Shown piece by piece: positions 16,474 to 25,688 of a DNA stretch of 64,000 bases. This DNA comes from Candidatus Fermentibacterota bacterium (GTDB taxonomy: Bacteria > JAFGKV01), in NCBI GenBank assembly GCA_016928395.1, contig JAFGKV010000238.1, positions 20,341 to 84,340 on the forward strand, in the 5' to 3' direction. The notes beneath the pieces were generated by a model. The model was not told the origin of the DNA. It saw only the letters and a list, made by a program, of their open reading frames with translations, and ran no database searches. The translations under genes and the position numbers were made by a program. The number at the start of each line of letters is the position of its first letter. Positions within the stretch are counted from its first letter, which is position 1.

Positions 16474-16937
16474 TACATCGCCTCCGGCATACCGAAGAAC
16501 GCACCACCGGACACCAGAATTAGAACAAGCCGCACCAGCACCGATGCGATGAGCAGCGTGGTCAGGGTGTGGAGTATTCCCTGCTTGTCCATATGCATAC
16601 TGACCAAGCCTGGAATGATGTAGCCGACCGGCGCCAAATCCAACGGCAGATTGGCTATCTGGGGCCCCGGAAACGATCGAAGCGCCCATCCCGTGAGGAA
16701 ACCGATGATGATGGTCAGCACCATACGTCGCCGGCCAAAAATGAACATGAAATAGGATAGGAACTTGATCACGCCCAGCGTTACAAAGCTGGCGACGGCC
16801 GTCGACACGAGGGCAAGCGGCCGGTCCAGATAGAGGGCTACATACCCCGGCACGACCAAGCCGCCTGCGACAAGGCCGAAGAGCTCGGAGAAGACAAGGC
16901 TAACTACAAGACCGAGACCCAGAGACTCCAGTACCAA
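16473..16937 (-). CDS. pgsC: PgsC/CapC poly-gamma-glutamate synthase membrane subunit (154 aa)
   Basis: The sequence follows the PgsC pattern through its length: LVFSELFGLVAGGLVVPGYVAL, FMFIFGRRRMVLTIIIGFLT, then PVGYIIPGLVSMHMDKQGIL, with four to five membrane helices. PgsC and PgsB form the synthase complex. TTG 16937 is chosen because it gives the usual family length (about 150 aa) and overlaps the end of pgsB by 38 nt. A longer open frame upstream has no family similarity. An AGAGGTAAGG element precedes the TTG, a moderate ribosome-binding site. Confidence 0.92.
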   Translation of the reverse strand: MVLESLGLGLVVSLVFSELFGLVAGGLVVPGYVALYLDRPLALVSTAVASFVTLGVIKFLSYFMFIFGRRRMVLTIIIGFLTGWALRSFPGPQIANLPLDLAPVGYIIPGLVSMHMDKQGILHTLTTLLIASVLVRLVLILVSGGAFFGMPEAM

Positions 16938-18132
16938 GAGCCTTACCTCTGTTTTGAAAGTATGATGCCACTTCTTCGCCCAAGCCGACAATGTTGCCGA
17001 CCGCCACCACCAACGCCGTCGATGGCGTGAGGGCGAGCACCTTCTCAAACACTTCCGCTGGCGACGCGTCGCCCAGGTTTGTGATCCTCTCTGCGTCAAG
17101 ACCCTCGCGGATGGCCTGATCCTCGACCGCCTTGGTGAGTTGACCGATGAGCACGCAGTGGTCTGACGGCCATCGTGTGGCGATGAACTTCCCGAACTGC
17201 TGCGCGCGGGACAGCCGATCGCCGCGGTTGTTGAATAGCACGATAGTCTTGTCCGTGGATGGCACGGAGTGCCTGGCCCGTTCGCACGCCAGCAAGGTCG
17301 ACTCAGGGTCATTGGCCGCCAACGCATTCACAAAGAAGAGCCGCTTCTCGAAGAATGCAATCTCCCAGGCCTGGAGCGCACCGATATCAGGCCGTGCTTC
17401 CCACATGCCGTGGAGCGCAGTCTCGCGATCAATCCCCAGCGATTGGCAGACGGCCAAAGCCAGCGCGATGTTCTCAGGGTGTTCGAGATACGAGAAGCCC
17501 TTGGCTGCTTCGACGTCAGCCTCGGCGGGCTGCGTGACCGTCAAGGTTGTTTCCCTGGCGGCAGCAGTCTGCTGGAACGGATGGATCATCTTATGCTCGG
17601 CTGTGAATGCTTTTGCCCGCTTCGGCATGGTGTTGGAGAGAGCCCACGCGACATCTTCAACCGTGGGACCCATGACGTCAAGATGATCCTCCCGTGCATT
17701 GGTGATCACCCCATGGGTCGCCTTGACTACCAGGTGTTCCGTGAAGCGCTGATACTCGGGCTGCACCGCCATGCATTCCAGCACCAATGCCTGGACATCC
17801 CGGGTTGCCGCACGAATGATGACCTTAATCTGCTCCCGTACAGACGGTGGCCCGTGACGAACCACGGGAGTCTCCCGACCATTCTCCCAGATGAGGCGCG
17901 CCGCCGATCCAGTCGTCTTTGCGATAGTACGGATGCCACCCGCCCGGAGTCCGGCTGCAATAAGGCGGGTTACACTGGACTTTCCCCGGGTGCCATTTAC
18001 ATGGATCCGGATGGGGATTCTCGCCAGGGCCTGCCGATGGCGACGGTGTTCGATGATCCCGGCTATCACGAGGAAAGCCAGCAGGGCCGGGAGTATTAGA
18101 AGTGAGGGCCCCGTCAGGGTGTCAATGACCAC
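16900..18132 (-). CDS. pgsB: PgsB/CapB poly-gamma-glutamate synthase catalytic subunit (410 aa)
   Basis: This is an ATP-dependent amide ligase of the Mur ligase-like superfamily. An N-terminal membrane helix (LLILPALLAFLVIAGII) is followed by the P-loop HVNGTRGKSSVTRLI (residues 45-59), then ECMAVQPEYQ, THGVITNAREDHLDVMGPT and FNNRGDRLSRAQQF, all typical of PgsB. It builds the gamma-linked glutamate chain at the membrane with PgsC. GTG 18132 is preferred: AGGAG lies eight bases upstream, whereas GTG 18141 touches the same AGGAG. The start lies inside the end of the DJ-1-like gene. The polymer could be capsule, released polyanion or a storage/osmotic material. Confidence 0.94.
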   Translation of the reverse strand: MVIDTLTGPSLLILPALLAFLVIAGIIEHRRHRQALARIPIRIHVNGTRGKSSVTRLIAAGLRAGGIRTIAKTTGSAARLIWENGRETPVVRHGPPSVREQIKVIIRAATRDVQALVLECMAVQPEYQRFTEHLVVKATHGVITNAREDHLDVMGPTVEDVAWALSNTMPKRAKAFTAEHKMIHPFQQTAAARETTLTVTQPAEADVEAAKGFSYLEHPENIALALAVCQSLGIDRETALHGMWEARPDIGALQAWEIAFFEKRLFFVNALAANDPESTLLACERARHSVPSTDKTIVLFNNRGDRLSRAQQFGKFIATRWPSDHCVLIGQLTKAVEDQAIREGLDAERITNLGDASPAEVFEKVLALTPSTALVVAVGNIVGLGEEVASYFQNRGKALGTGVSGSRSCS

Positions 18133-18725
18133 CGGGTCCACTCCTCTCGAACCACATCCGGCACATCGACAACCATGGCCTCGGCCAGGGCGATTGCCCT
18201 TTCCCGGCCTGTGAGGCAAGAGACCATGGTGAGACCACAGAGCAGGGCCGTGCCGGGCCCTCTGCTGGTAACGAAAGGCGCATCCACCACAACCGGGGAT
18301 TCGCAATAGTGAGAGTCCACCAACTCCGCCCTGCACGAGGGATGTGATGTGACCCGTCGGCCGCGGAGTAGCCCCATGCGGTGAAGCACGGTGGGTGCGG
18401 CGCAGATTGCAGCGATGAGCATGCCTCGACGTCGCACTTCATCGATGGCCACCATCACCGCCTCGGATTCCGCGAGACGGTTCGTGCCTGGCATACCGCC
18501 GGGAAGGAAAATGCCCATGGCAGCTTCCATATCGACCGTTTCCAGGGATACCTCTGCCTGAAGCCTGAAGCCATGGCTTCCTGGGACCATGCTCGGGGCT
18601 CCCGGCAGCCGGGCCACTACCGGGAGGATGCCTGCCCTGGAGAGCACATCGGCGACAGCCACCGCCTCCGTTTCTTCGTAGCCTACAGCCAGTGGAATCA
18701 CCACAAAAGGGCGCGGTCGGGGCAT
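18114..18725 (-). CDS. DJ-1/PfpI family protein (203 aa)
   Basis: The DJ-1 fold is recognised from GYEETEAV near the start (Glu18 equivalent), FLPGGMPGTNRL and the nucleophile elbow AAICAAPTVL with Cys108, followed by SHPSCRAEL and VTSRGPGTAL. The family includes YajL-type chaperone/deglycase proteins that protect thiols and glycated groups; the substrate here is unknown. There is no signal peptide, so it is cytoplasmic. It directly abuts the phosphoesterase gene and overlaps pgsB by 19 nt, which is an unusual but clearly operonic placement in a cell-surface locus. Confidence 0.92.
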   Translation of the reverse strand: MPRPRPFVVIPLAVGYEETEAVAVADVLSRAGILPVVARLPGAPSMVPGSHGFRLQAEVSLETVDMEAAMGIFLPGGMPGTNRLAESEAVMVAIDEVRRRGMLIAAICAAPTVLHRMGLLRGRRVTSHPSCRAELVDSHYCESPVVVDAPFVTSRGPGTALLCGLTMVSCLTGRERAIALAEAMVVDVPDVVREEWTRWSLTP

Positions 18726-19178
18726 TCAGAAGCCTTCGCGCTCCAGCAGGTGCAGTGGCCAGCAGGACTCGATGAGCGACTCGCCTGTGGCTGCCAGGCC
18801 CAGAACCCTCACCAGGCCGTCGGCTATCTCCAGGCCCCGAAGGTTGCCGGGCGCCCCCGGTCCAACGGCCGGGCCAGATGGCCCGCGCTCGTGGCCAAGG
18901 GCGGGCCGAGCCGAAGGTTGATGCGCCATACCAATGGTTAGATCGCCCAATCGGTGCACCCGGGAGATGGGCGTGGTGCCATCACCATAGTCGGGGTGGT
19001 GCAGGCCGGGGACCACAACGGTCTCTTCTCCTTCATTCACGAAACCCTGGATATCGGTGTGTTCATCACCCAGATGAACCACGGTATCCACCCTCACCCT
19101 TGCCCTGGCCAGGGCAAGGGCCTCTCCCAGCAACCGCCTGTTGCCGTGGGTGTCGCTGACCACCACGCACCTATGCAA
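18726..19178 (-). CDS. YfcE/MJ0936-type calcineurin-like phosphoesterase (150 aa)
   Basis: The N-terminus has the metal-binding motif VVSDTHGNRRLL, then VVHLGDEHTDIQG, matching the first two blocks of small metallophosphoesterases. The third block, usually GNHD, reads VVPGLHHPDYGD, and the fourth (GH-x-H) is reduced to GMAHQPSARP. It may therefore bind a different substrate or have weakened metal binding. The length is normal for the family. It starts four bases after the stop of the large C25 gene and touches the DJ-1 gene. Confidence 0.82.
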   Translation of the reverse strand: MHRCVVVSDTHGNRRLLGEALALARARVRVDTVVHLGDEHTDIQGFVNEGEETVVVPGLHHPDYGDGTTPISRVHRLGDLTIGMAHQPSARPALGHERGPSGPAVGPGAPGNLRGLEIADGLVRVLGLAATGESLIESCWPLHLLEREGF

Positions 19179-19182
19179 GCGG

Positions 19183-22100
19183 CTACTCCTGCACTACGTA
19201 ATCCTGCTCACCTACGGTCGGCGAGGCGACTGATTCGTTGGCCGCCGCATCCACTGCGGTGACTGCATAGAAGTAGTTCAGATTCGGATCTCCGATGCCT
19301 TCCGTCACGGGAAAGGTCGTGCCGGATGTCGTCGCCAGCGGCGTGAGCCCGACGACGTCGAAGTAGGCAGTTGCGCTGCGGTAGATACGATATCCGGTTA
19401 CGCCCACATTGTCGGTGGCGGGTGCCCATGAAAGGGTGCCCGCGGCATCTAGGCCGGTCCACGCAGGGGCGGTGGGCGCCTGGAGGTCTCCGCTGCCACC
19501 CCTCAGCCATGCCAGCGACTGTGCAATGACGCCACCGATAGTATTGTCGCCCGCACCCGTCGTGCTGAACGCCTCTAAGGCCGTGGCGAAGAAGATGACG
19601 CGGTAGGTAGCATCCCCGGTTGCCGGGTACCGAATCACCGTAGACTTCCCATTGTTGGCCATGCGAAACACCGTTGCCGCGGACGGGTCGGGGCCTACCG
19701 TGTCGGGGTAATCTGAGAGGTCGCTAGGGCAGGTGATTGTGACCTGGAGCCCATCGCTGATGGGATCTCCCGGCACACCCTGTACGCTGGTTAAACCGCT
19801 TACATTCGTCTGGAATGATGCCACATGAAGATGCTGGGAGGTGAATGAGTCTCCCGCATACGACGAGAGGTAGTTCTCGGCAGAGAACAGCAGCGCGCCT
19901 CCATTGTCCAGATAGGCAGCCAGGTCGGTGCGGTCTTGCCCATTGCAGGAGCTTTGGTTCTGATCACCAGCAGCCCAGAGGACGACCTGATACTGCATGA
20001 GATTGAGGAGCCCCGGCGATCCTGCCGAGTACCATAGCCATTGATCGTACGTCTCACCAAGTCCATTCAGCGCCTGCACGATGCGTCCCTCGTGGGCTTC
20101 ATCGTCGGTGTCGACGAAGAGGAGAGGCTTCTGGCCCACGCACACGGTGAGCGACGCGGTCGCTACATAGTCTCCCGCTGCGGACAGATCCAACGTGAAT
20201 GTTACCAGGTGCGCCAGTGGTGTTGACGGGGAGAGCTCAACCTCGAAGGGGACCGTGGGGCCAGCGGCCGACGAGGGCGCGAGGTCGGGGTACCCTGCGT
20301 TGGGGTTCATGATGGTGGTGAACCCGTCAGCCTCGGACAGAGTGGCACTGACATTCCAGGCAGTGCCATTACCATTGTTCTTGACGGACGGGATGATCTG
20401 TACGGTCTCACCGGCATCCGGCTTGCCATTGCCGTTACCGGAGACCTCGACCACGGAGAATCCGTCGAGGTCAAGTACCGGTGCATTCACCAAGAACGAG
20501 CGATACGAATCCCATGCGTTCGCCCCGGACGTAGCATGGATCAGAACGGAAACACCCTGGCGATCAGGGCAGTTGCCTCCCACGGAGAAGACATAGTCGC
20601 CCGGCGACCAGACTTCCGCGCCTGCTGCCATGTCACCGAAGCTCTGTGTGCTCTGCGTGAACTGGACATAGGGCGACGCGGTACTGGCGACGGCGGCTAC
20701 CCCGGGCGCAGGATCGACTCCCACGTTCTTGAGCTGCACACCAAACTCGATGGTCTCACCGAGTTCTATCACACCATCACCGTTGCCAAAACTGGCGCCA
20801 GCCATGTCATCATCCACGGAATGCGCGATGGCGACCACATACGGGCCCGAGGGCGAGATGACTTCGACGGTGCCGTGGTGTTCCAGGTAGTCGTGGGCAC
20901 TTACGTAGAGGTCCATCGGTCCTGGAGTCTGAGGTGGCGTGTCGAACTCGACAATGGCGGTTCCCGAGCCGTCGGTGATGGCACTGCCGAGAAGCACGCC
21001 ATCGCGGGAGAAGGCGACGCGGGCTCCCGCAACACCGGGCACCGAGACCGTGAAGGTCGCCTCCCCGATTACGTAGGCTGCCGCATGATTGACGACCATG
21101 GTGGTAGGCTGCGCGGTCCAAATATCGAGGAGCGGATCGCCTAACACGTTCAGTTCGTAGTAGCACCAGCGATTCTGCTCGAACCCAATGTAAGGAATAT
21201 TGTCTTCCTTTGAATCCTGGTTGGCCTCGGCGATGTTGGTGATGCCTTCACCGAACAGCGCATCGAAGAACTGCCGGTCATAGTACTGGCTGGAACCATT
21301 GGTGCTGCTGTGGGCGCCCCACCCGTAGCGGGAGCAGGAGATGTTGGCCACCGCACCGTGGGCGAGCTCGAACGCGATACGCTCATTGATGCAGTCGGAT
21401 GTGTAGCCGCCCGAGGTGGTCCGGTTGTCGAACGAGCCGCAGTAGCAGCCCTGACTGTAGGTGATGTAGAACGAGTGGTTCACGCCATTGTTCGTGAAGT
21501 TCGCGTCGGTCAGGTCGGAGTTGTAGAGCCTCATGTAGTACGTGACATCGGCGTGACCGAGATGGTTCACGAGGTGGACACCGTTGTTGAGCAGCGGCCT
21601 GAGCTGGCTCATGGCATTCCACGTACCGAGGTCACGGTCATACAAGGTCGCCACGTCGAAATTCGGGGGGAACCCGACCGTGGTATACCCATGGGTCGAG
21701 GCGCCGAACTTGATCTCGTCCTTGTAGTCGCCGCCGTAGGTCGGGTCGCTCCACAGGAGTTCGCCGACCATGAGTGCTTCGGTGCATTCGGAAACGATGG
21801 GGTTGGTTTGATAGGCAACCGTCTTGTTGTAGAAGTTGGTGAACTCGGTGGCATTGTCCCCGCACACACGCGCCACGTAGACTTCGGCCACCAGGTCTGA
21901 TTCGAGGCTGTTCTCGCCCCAGAGCCCGTCGCCATCGGTGTTCCAGTTCCCGTCAAGCCCGGCGAAGTAGAGGTCGGCGGCAATGTCGTCGTCCTCGTAG
22001 CCCCATCCCGGATCGTTGTAGAGACCTCGGTGCGGAACGTTCTCGTTATCGCCGCCCAACATCACATACTGGATGCCGTTGTTCGTGTAGTAATCGATGA

Positions 22101-22914
22101 TGCAGTTGCGGATCTTATCGGGGTTGTCCACACCGGTGTAGGCCGCATAGATGGACTCCACCGTCTCCACGGCGATGCGCCAGCCGCGGACGGTCTTGTA
22201 GTTGACATAGGAATTCAGGTTGGCCTGTTGGGCATTGTTCGTTACGATCAAGAGGTCGTAGGGTACGTCGCGGAGGGAACGCGCAGCCGGATAGGTCATC
22301 ATCGCGGTAGGGTTGATCACCGCTCGCTCCACCCTGGCTCTGTCACGCTCCGTCCCGCGGTACATCGCGGCGAGCGCGTCGGCGGCTCTTGGGGTTGCCT
22401 CGGTGATGACCTGCACGGTCAGCCGTGGATAATACTGGAGTTCTCCCGTGGCCGGAGTATAGCTCACGGGATGCAGGGTGAACACGCCAAGGCTGCATCC
22501 CATTTTGAATTCAGTTGAGGAGTTGGCCACCCGGTACGAGGGGAATGCGTCGCGGCTTCCGAGAAGGTCCGGTACCAGGGGCGTCGTTTCCCACGGGCCT
22601 TGATAGGAGAATGGATACTGCCGTTGAACGACCTCCACGGTATAGGCGGCGGGCAGGGAGATGGGCTCGGCTGATTCCACGTGCACGGACACGATCTCAT
22701 GACCTGGCGGAAGCAGCGCCGTAATTCCCTGCACCGGAAGCCGGGGTTCGCCCGTCTGACCGATGCTCAGGCATCCTTGAATCTCAACGCGGTAGGCATC
22801 GCCGATCGGGGTGACCGTCGGTTCCTCGTAGTCAAACGAGAAGGTGAGCATGTCGGCATGGGAGATCGCCACCGAGGCGATGACCATGACAGCTGCGACC
22901 GTGAATCTGAACAT
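19183..22914 (-). CDS. Gingipain-like C25 cysteine peptidase with GATase-like and Fn3 domains (1243 aa)
   Basis: GGGAGG precedes the ATG. The order is signal peptide (VAAVMVIASVAISHA), a gingipain-type propeptide about 25-200, and the C25 catalytic domain about 215-620 with His454 in NHLGHAD and Cys490 in YSQGCYCGSFD. Then come an Ig-like sandwich, a CARDB-like region (VDDDMAGASFGNGDGVIEL, GNGNGKPDAGETVQI), a Rossmann/GATase-like domain (KPLLFVDTDDEAHEGRI...YLDNGGALLFSAENYL), and a final Fn3 domain ending GEQDYVVQE. The likely role is a secreted Arg/Lys-type or other cysteine endopeptidase. No T9SS tail like that of its neighbour at 6920-10435 is seen. Its last domain matches that of the next C25 gene. 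Confidence 0.9.
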   Translation of the reverse strand: MFRFTVAAVMVIASVAISHADMLTFSFDYEEPTVTPIGDAYRVEIQGCLSIGQTGEPRLPVQGITALLPPGHEIVSVHVESAEPISLPAAYTVEVVQRQYPFSYQGPWETTPLVPDLLGSRDAFPSYRVANSSTEFKMGCSLGVFTLHPVSYTPATGELQYYPRLTVQVITEATPRAADALAAMYRGTERDRARVERAVINPTAMMTYPAARSLRDVPYDLLIVTNNAQQANLNSYVNYKTVRGWRIAVETVESIYAAYTGVDNPDKIRNCIIDYYTNNGIQYVMLGGDNENVPHRGLYNDPGWGYEDDDIAADLYFAGLDGNWNTDGDGLWGENSLESDLVAEVYVARVCGDNATEFTNFYNKTVAYQTNPIVSECTEALMVGELLWSDPTYGGDYKDEIKFGASTHGYTTVGFPPNFDVATLYDRDLGTWNAMSQLRPLLNNGVHLVNHLGHADVTYYMRLYNSDLTDANFTNNGVNHSFYITYSQGCYCGSFDNRTTSGGYTSDCINERIAFELAHGAVANISCSRYGWGAHSSTNGSSQYYDRQFFDALFGEGITNIAEANQDSKEDNIPYIGFEQNRWCYYELNVLGDPLLDIWTAQPTTMVVNHAAAYVIGEATFTVSVPGVAGARVAFSRDGVLLGSAITDGSGTAIVEFDTPPQTPGPMDLYVSAHDYLEHHGTVEVISPSGPYVVAIAHSVDDDMAGASFGNGDGVIELGETIEFGVQLKNVGVDPAPGVAAVASTASPYVQFTQSTQSFGDMAAGAEVWSPGDYVFSVGGNCPDRQGVSVLIHATSGANAWDSYRSFLVNAPVLDLDGFSVVEVSGNGNGKPDAGETVQIIPSVKNNGNGTAWNVSATLSEADGFTTIMNPNAGYPDLAPSSAAGPTVPFEVELSPSTPLAHLVTFTLDLSAAGDYVATASLTVCVGQKPLLFVDTDDEAHEGRIVQALNGLGETYDQWLWYSAGSPGLLNLMQYQVVLWAAGDQNQSSCNGQDRTDLAAYLDNGGALLFSAENYLSSYAGDSFTSQHLHVASFQTNVSGLTSVQGVPGDPISDGLQVTITCPSDLSDYPDTVGPDPSAATVFRMANNGKSTVIRYPATGDATYRVIFFATALEAFSTTGAGDNTIGGVIAQSLAWLRGGSGDLQAPTAPAWTGLDAAGTLSWAPATDNVGVTGYRIYRSATAYFDVVGLTPLATTSGTTFPVTEGIGDPNLNYFYAVTAVDAAANESVASPTVGEQDYVVQE

Positions 22915-22926
22915 TGGCTTTCCTCC

Positions 22927-25269
22927 CTATTCGGGTTGTGGAAGGGTGGCAGCGGGGGAACCGGAGGGAACGACCAGTTGATAGTCGTGTTCGCCCACCG
23001 TGGGCGAGGGCGCTGATTCGTTGATCGCAGCGTCGATGGCGGTGACACGGAATGAGTAGTTCGCCAAGGGATCACCGAGCGAGCCCGACACGTCGAATGA
23101 GGTCGACGGCGTGGTCGCCATGAGCAGAGACGGAGTGGGAGCGAAGTATGCTGCCGAGGATCGGTAGACCCGATAGCCGGTTACACCCACATTGTCGGTG
23201 GCCGGCGACCAGGTGAGAAGGCCCGTCGTGCCCAGCGCGATGGAGGCCGGTGCGGACGGCGGTTCGGAATCGCCACCGCCGATGGTGATGGCACCCATGA
23301 AGGCTACTCCATTGTAGGCGGTGACCGTGACATTCAAGGCCCCGGCCGTGGCGGAGGGAATGGGAAGAGTCGCGTGGCCGACTCCGTCGGTGTACGCGAC
23401 TGCATGCACCTCGCCGGCTTTGTACAAGCAGACAAGGGCGTCGGGGCATGGAGAGCCGCCCCTGGTCACGGTACACGGCACCGACTGAGGCGTCCCAGCG
23501 GGGATTTCCGCGGGGAAGCTCGCCGCCAGCGGGGAGGGCGCCAATGTGTACATGAGTAGCGAAGGATCACCGAGGATGTTGTACTGCTCGAAGTAACCCT
23601 TGGTGGCGTTGTTCGTCCCATACCCCTGCTTGTAGCGGAGTTTGCCCTCGAGAATGAACCCGCCAGTCCAGTTGTAGCCATCGTCAAACAGGGCATCCCA
23701 CATGCGGCGCTGCAGATAGTCATCGTTCGGCCAGAAGGAGCTTACCGACGAGCCATATGCCACGACTGCGCCCTTACCCGGCCTTCGGATCCATCGTTCC
23801 ATGTAGCAATCCTGGTCGCTGGTCCAGGCAAAGTTGCCGGTGAGGCAGGCGAAGCTCAGCACGATGGGGTACCTATCGAGGTTGTTGAGCTGGTCCACGT
23901 TCCAGCGGCTGAACGTCGGCCCTTGCCATCCCGTTTCCACGCCATGGCCTGAGTAGGTCACCATGGCGCGCCCGGTAGCTACTGCTGTAGCGATAGGTGT
24001 TCCTGTACCGTAGAACCCCCACAGCGAGTCACAGACCACGCCGTGGGCGCGGGCCTTGGCCATGCAGTAGGCGTGGGTGCCTTCGGTGACTCCGTGATAG
24101 TTCCAGTCATCGGAAGAGATGAAGTACTCCCGGCCAGTCCACAGGGAGTCGACGGCCCACGCTGTCTGCTCGTAGTCAACGGTCTTCTCGACCAGCCCCT
24201 GGATGTCGGCGATCGTCCTGAGTGAGAATCGGCCAAGGTAGAGATCCGGCACCCAGTCTGTTCCATCCACGCAGCTGTAGTTGAGATCGGTAGGGGGGTT
24301 CTGGTTGCCGGTGCCGTTCCATGCGGGAATCGTGTTGGAATCGCCGACCAGGAGCACGAACTCCGGGGGCGGATCCCATGTCCCATATGCGTTCTGAATG
24401 TAGTTCTTGATGGTGGTGGCAGTGGCGCCGCCCGGGATTTCGCTCAACCTGGTCAGCGTGGTGGGGTAGCCCTTGCGGGTCTTCCATTCGGCCAGAGGAA
24501 CTACGGCATCATAGAGGGAGTCCACGACGATCGCAAGGTACCCTGCCGGGAGGGCAACCGTCTCCCGCGGGGGGGGATTCAGCAGAAGGCCGGCCGCGTG
24601 CTGCGCGAAGACGCTGTGCTGCAAGCGGTCTTCAGGCTGTTCCAAGGAAGCATCGAAGGAGATCCGGACAACCGCCGACTCAATGGTTTCCAGGGTTGCA
24701 TTGGTGGGATCGTAGCACACCGGGGAAAGCTCGATCATGGCCAATTGCATGCCTCGCATGCGTCCTAGCTGAGCAATCCGCGCGGTCCCCGGAGGCGCGG
24801 TCGGGGTGGCGTACGAGGCTTCGTCGAGAACCCACCCGTCATCCGGGGATGCTCCCGGAATCTTCGGCACCGGCCGCATCACCGGGGCCAGACGTTCGGC
24901 GCCCCATGCCCGCAGGTCGTGAGATCGACGCCCAGAAAACTCCACCGCGACCGTCACCGATCCGTCGGCGGGGATTCGAATGAACGCCCGGGCGACCGGA
25001 ACCTCGGGCCCGCCCCATGTCTCGGGCTTCCCCATGTCCTCCATGACAAGGTGCGCATATCGTATGCCTTCTCTCGCGACAACCTGAGCTTTCAATGCGG
25101 GGGAGTCCCACCGAAATTCGAGATCCGTCACGCCGGAGCGGAGAAGATGCCACCCCGGCATTGTCGTCCCTTCTCGCACCAGGTAGACCTGAGCCGGCGC
25201 CACGGCCACGGTCGATGCAACGAAGAGCAGGCACAGGAACACCACCACTGAGAATGAACAACGTAGCAC
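22927..25269 (-). CDS. Gingipain-like C25 cysteine peptidase with C-terminal Fn3 domain (780 aa)
   Basis: A signal peptide (FSVVVFLCLLFVASTVAVA) is followed by a pro-region and a complete-looking C25 domain: LLVGDSNTIP, PDLYLGRFS, His442 in TYSGHGVETGW and Cys475 in SFACLTGNF, then NILGDPSLLMYTL closing the domain. A short Ig-like sandwich and one Fn3 domain finish the protein, with GEHDYQLV near the end as in the downstream C25 gene (GEQDY). It is the first gene of the long minus-strand run, with a TTGACA promoter about 130 nt upstream. It is expected to be exported and proteolytically active. Confidence 0.92.
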   Translation of the reverse strand: MLRCSFSVVVFLCLLFVASTVAVAPAQVYLVREGTTMPGWHLLRSGVTDLEFRWDSPALKAQVVAREGIRYAHLVMEDMGKPETWGGPEVPVARAFIRIPADGSVTVAVEFSGRRSHDLRAWGAERLAPVMRPVPKIPGASPDDGWVLDEASYATPTAPPGTARIAQLGRMRGMQLAMIELSPVCYDPTNATLETIESAVVRISFDASLEQPEDRLQHSVFAQHAAGLLLNPPPRETVALPAGYLAIVVDSLYDAVVPLAEWKTRKGYPTTLTRLSEIPGGATATTIKNYIQNAYGTWDPPPEFVLLVGDSNTIPAWNGTGNQNPPTDLNYSCVDGTDWVPDLYLGRFSLRTIADIQGLVEKTVDYEQTAWAVDSLWTGREYFISSDDWNYHGVTEGTHAYCMAKARAHGVVCDSLWGFYGTGTPIATAVATGRAMVTYSGHGVETGWQGPTFSRWNVDQLNNLDRYPIVLSFACLTGNFAWTSDQDCYMERWIRRPGKGAVVAYGSSVSSFWPNDDYLQRRMWDALFDDGYNWTGGFILEGKLRYKQGYGTNNATKGYFEQYNILGDPSLLMYTLAPSPLAASFPAEIPAGTPQSVPCTVTRGGSPCPDALVCLYKAGEVHAVAYTDGVGHATLPIPSATAGALNVTVTAYNGVAFMGAITIGGGDSEPPSAPASIALGTTGLLTWSPATDNVGVTGYRVYRSSAAYFAPTPSLLMATTPSTSFDVSGSLGDPLANYSFRVTAIDAAINESAPSPTVGEHDYQLVVPSGSPAATLPQPE

Positions 25270-25688
25270 GAAGGGGATCCTCCGATGGGGCTGCCTAGGT
25301 TCGCCCAGACAGGATGAAAGGGACTCCCGGGGTGCCGTCGGTGAGGCGGCAAAGGCGAGGTCCGGCGTTGCCGAGAGGTGGACCGGGAAACAGAAGAAAC
25401 GTATCTTGGCCCTCGTAGGCTGTCAAGCACCCAGAGAATGATGCACAGGAGAGGCGAGACCCCGTTCGCACGAGGGTTGGATGCTACTCCTGAGTGGCTT
25501 CGCTACTGGGGGTAATGGGATCTGGCAGTAGCCCATGTCCAGCGAGCATGTTCTACTTGTGGTGAGGAAGAGACCACACGGTCGCAGGATCGTCAAGTCG
25601 TTGAGGATTCTGATGGGATAGAGATGGAGAGGGTATTCCGTGGAGCGATTGTCCAGAGAAGGGTCTGAGAGGCGGGCTTGCACGACAC
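25270..25688. other. Divergent intergenic region
   Basis: It separates the minus-strand C25/pgs run from the plus-strand phospholipase D gene. It holds the minus-strand promoter described separately. On the plus side I see no convincing sigma70 promoter. A short dyad, TGTGGT-N9-ACCACA (25558-25578), could be a regulator site but is too short to assert. Confidence 0.5.
25398..25426 (-). promoter_or_regulatory. Sigma70-type promoter for the C25/pgs gene run
   Basis: On the minus strand, TTGACA (25426-25421), a 17-base spacer and TACGTT (25403-25398). The -35 is a perfect consensus; the -10 matches three of six. Transcription would begin near 25391, about 120 nt before the first ATG. Confidence 0.5.

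Noticed and set aside
25558..25578. TGTGGT-N9-ACCACA dyad, possibly a CRP-like or other operator
   Set aside because: Six-base arms are expected by chance, the pattern is not the CRP consensus and no promoter is seen next to it.
25423..25683. 86-codon minus-strand frame upstream of the C25 gene
   Set aside because: It covers the -35 of the promoter, lacks a ribosome-binding site and has no protein-like features.
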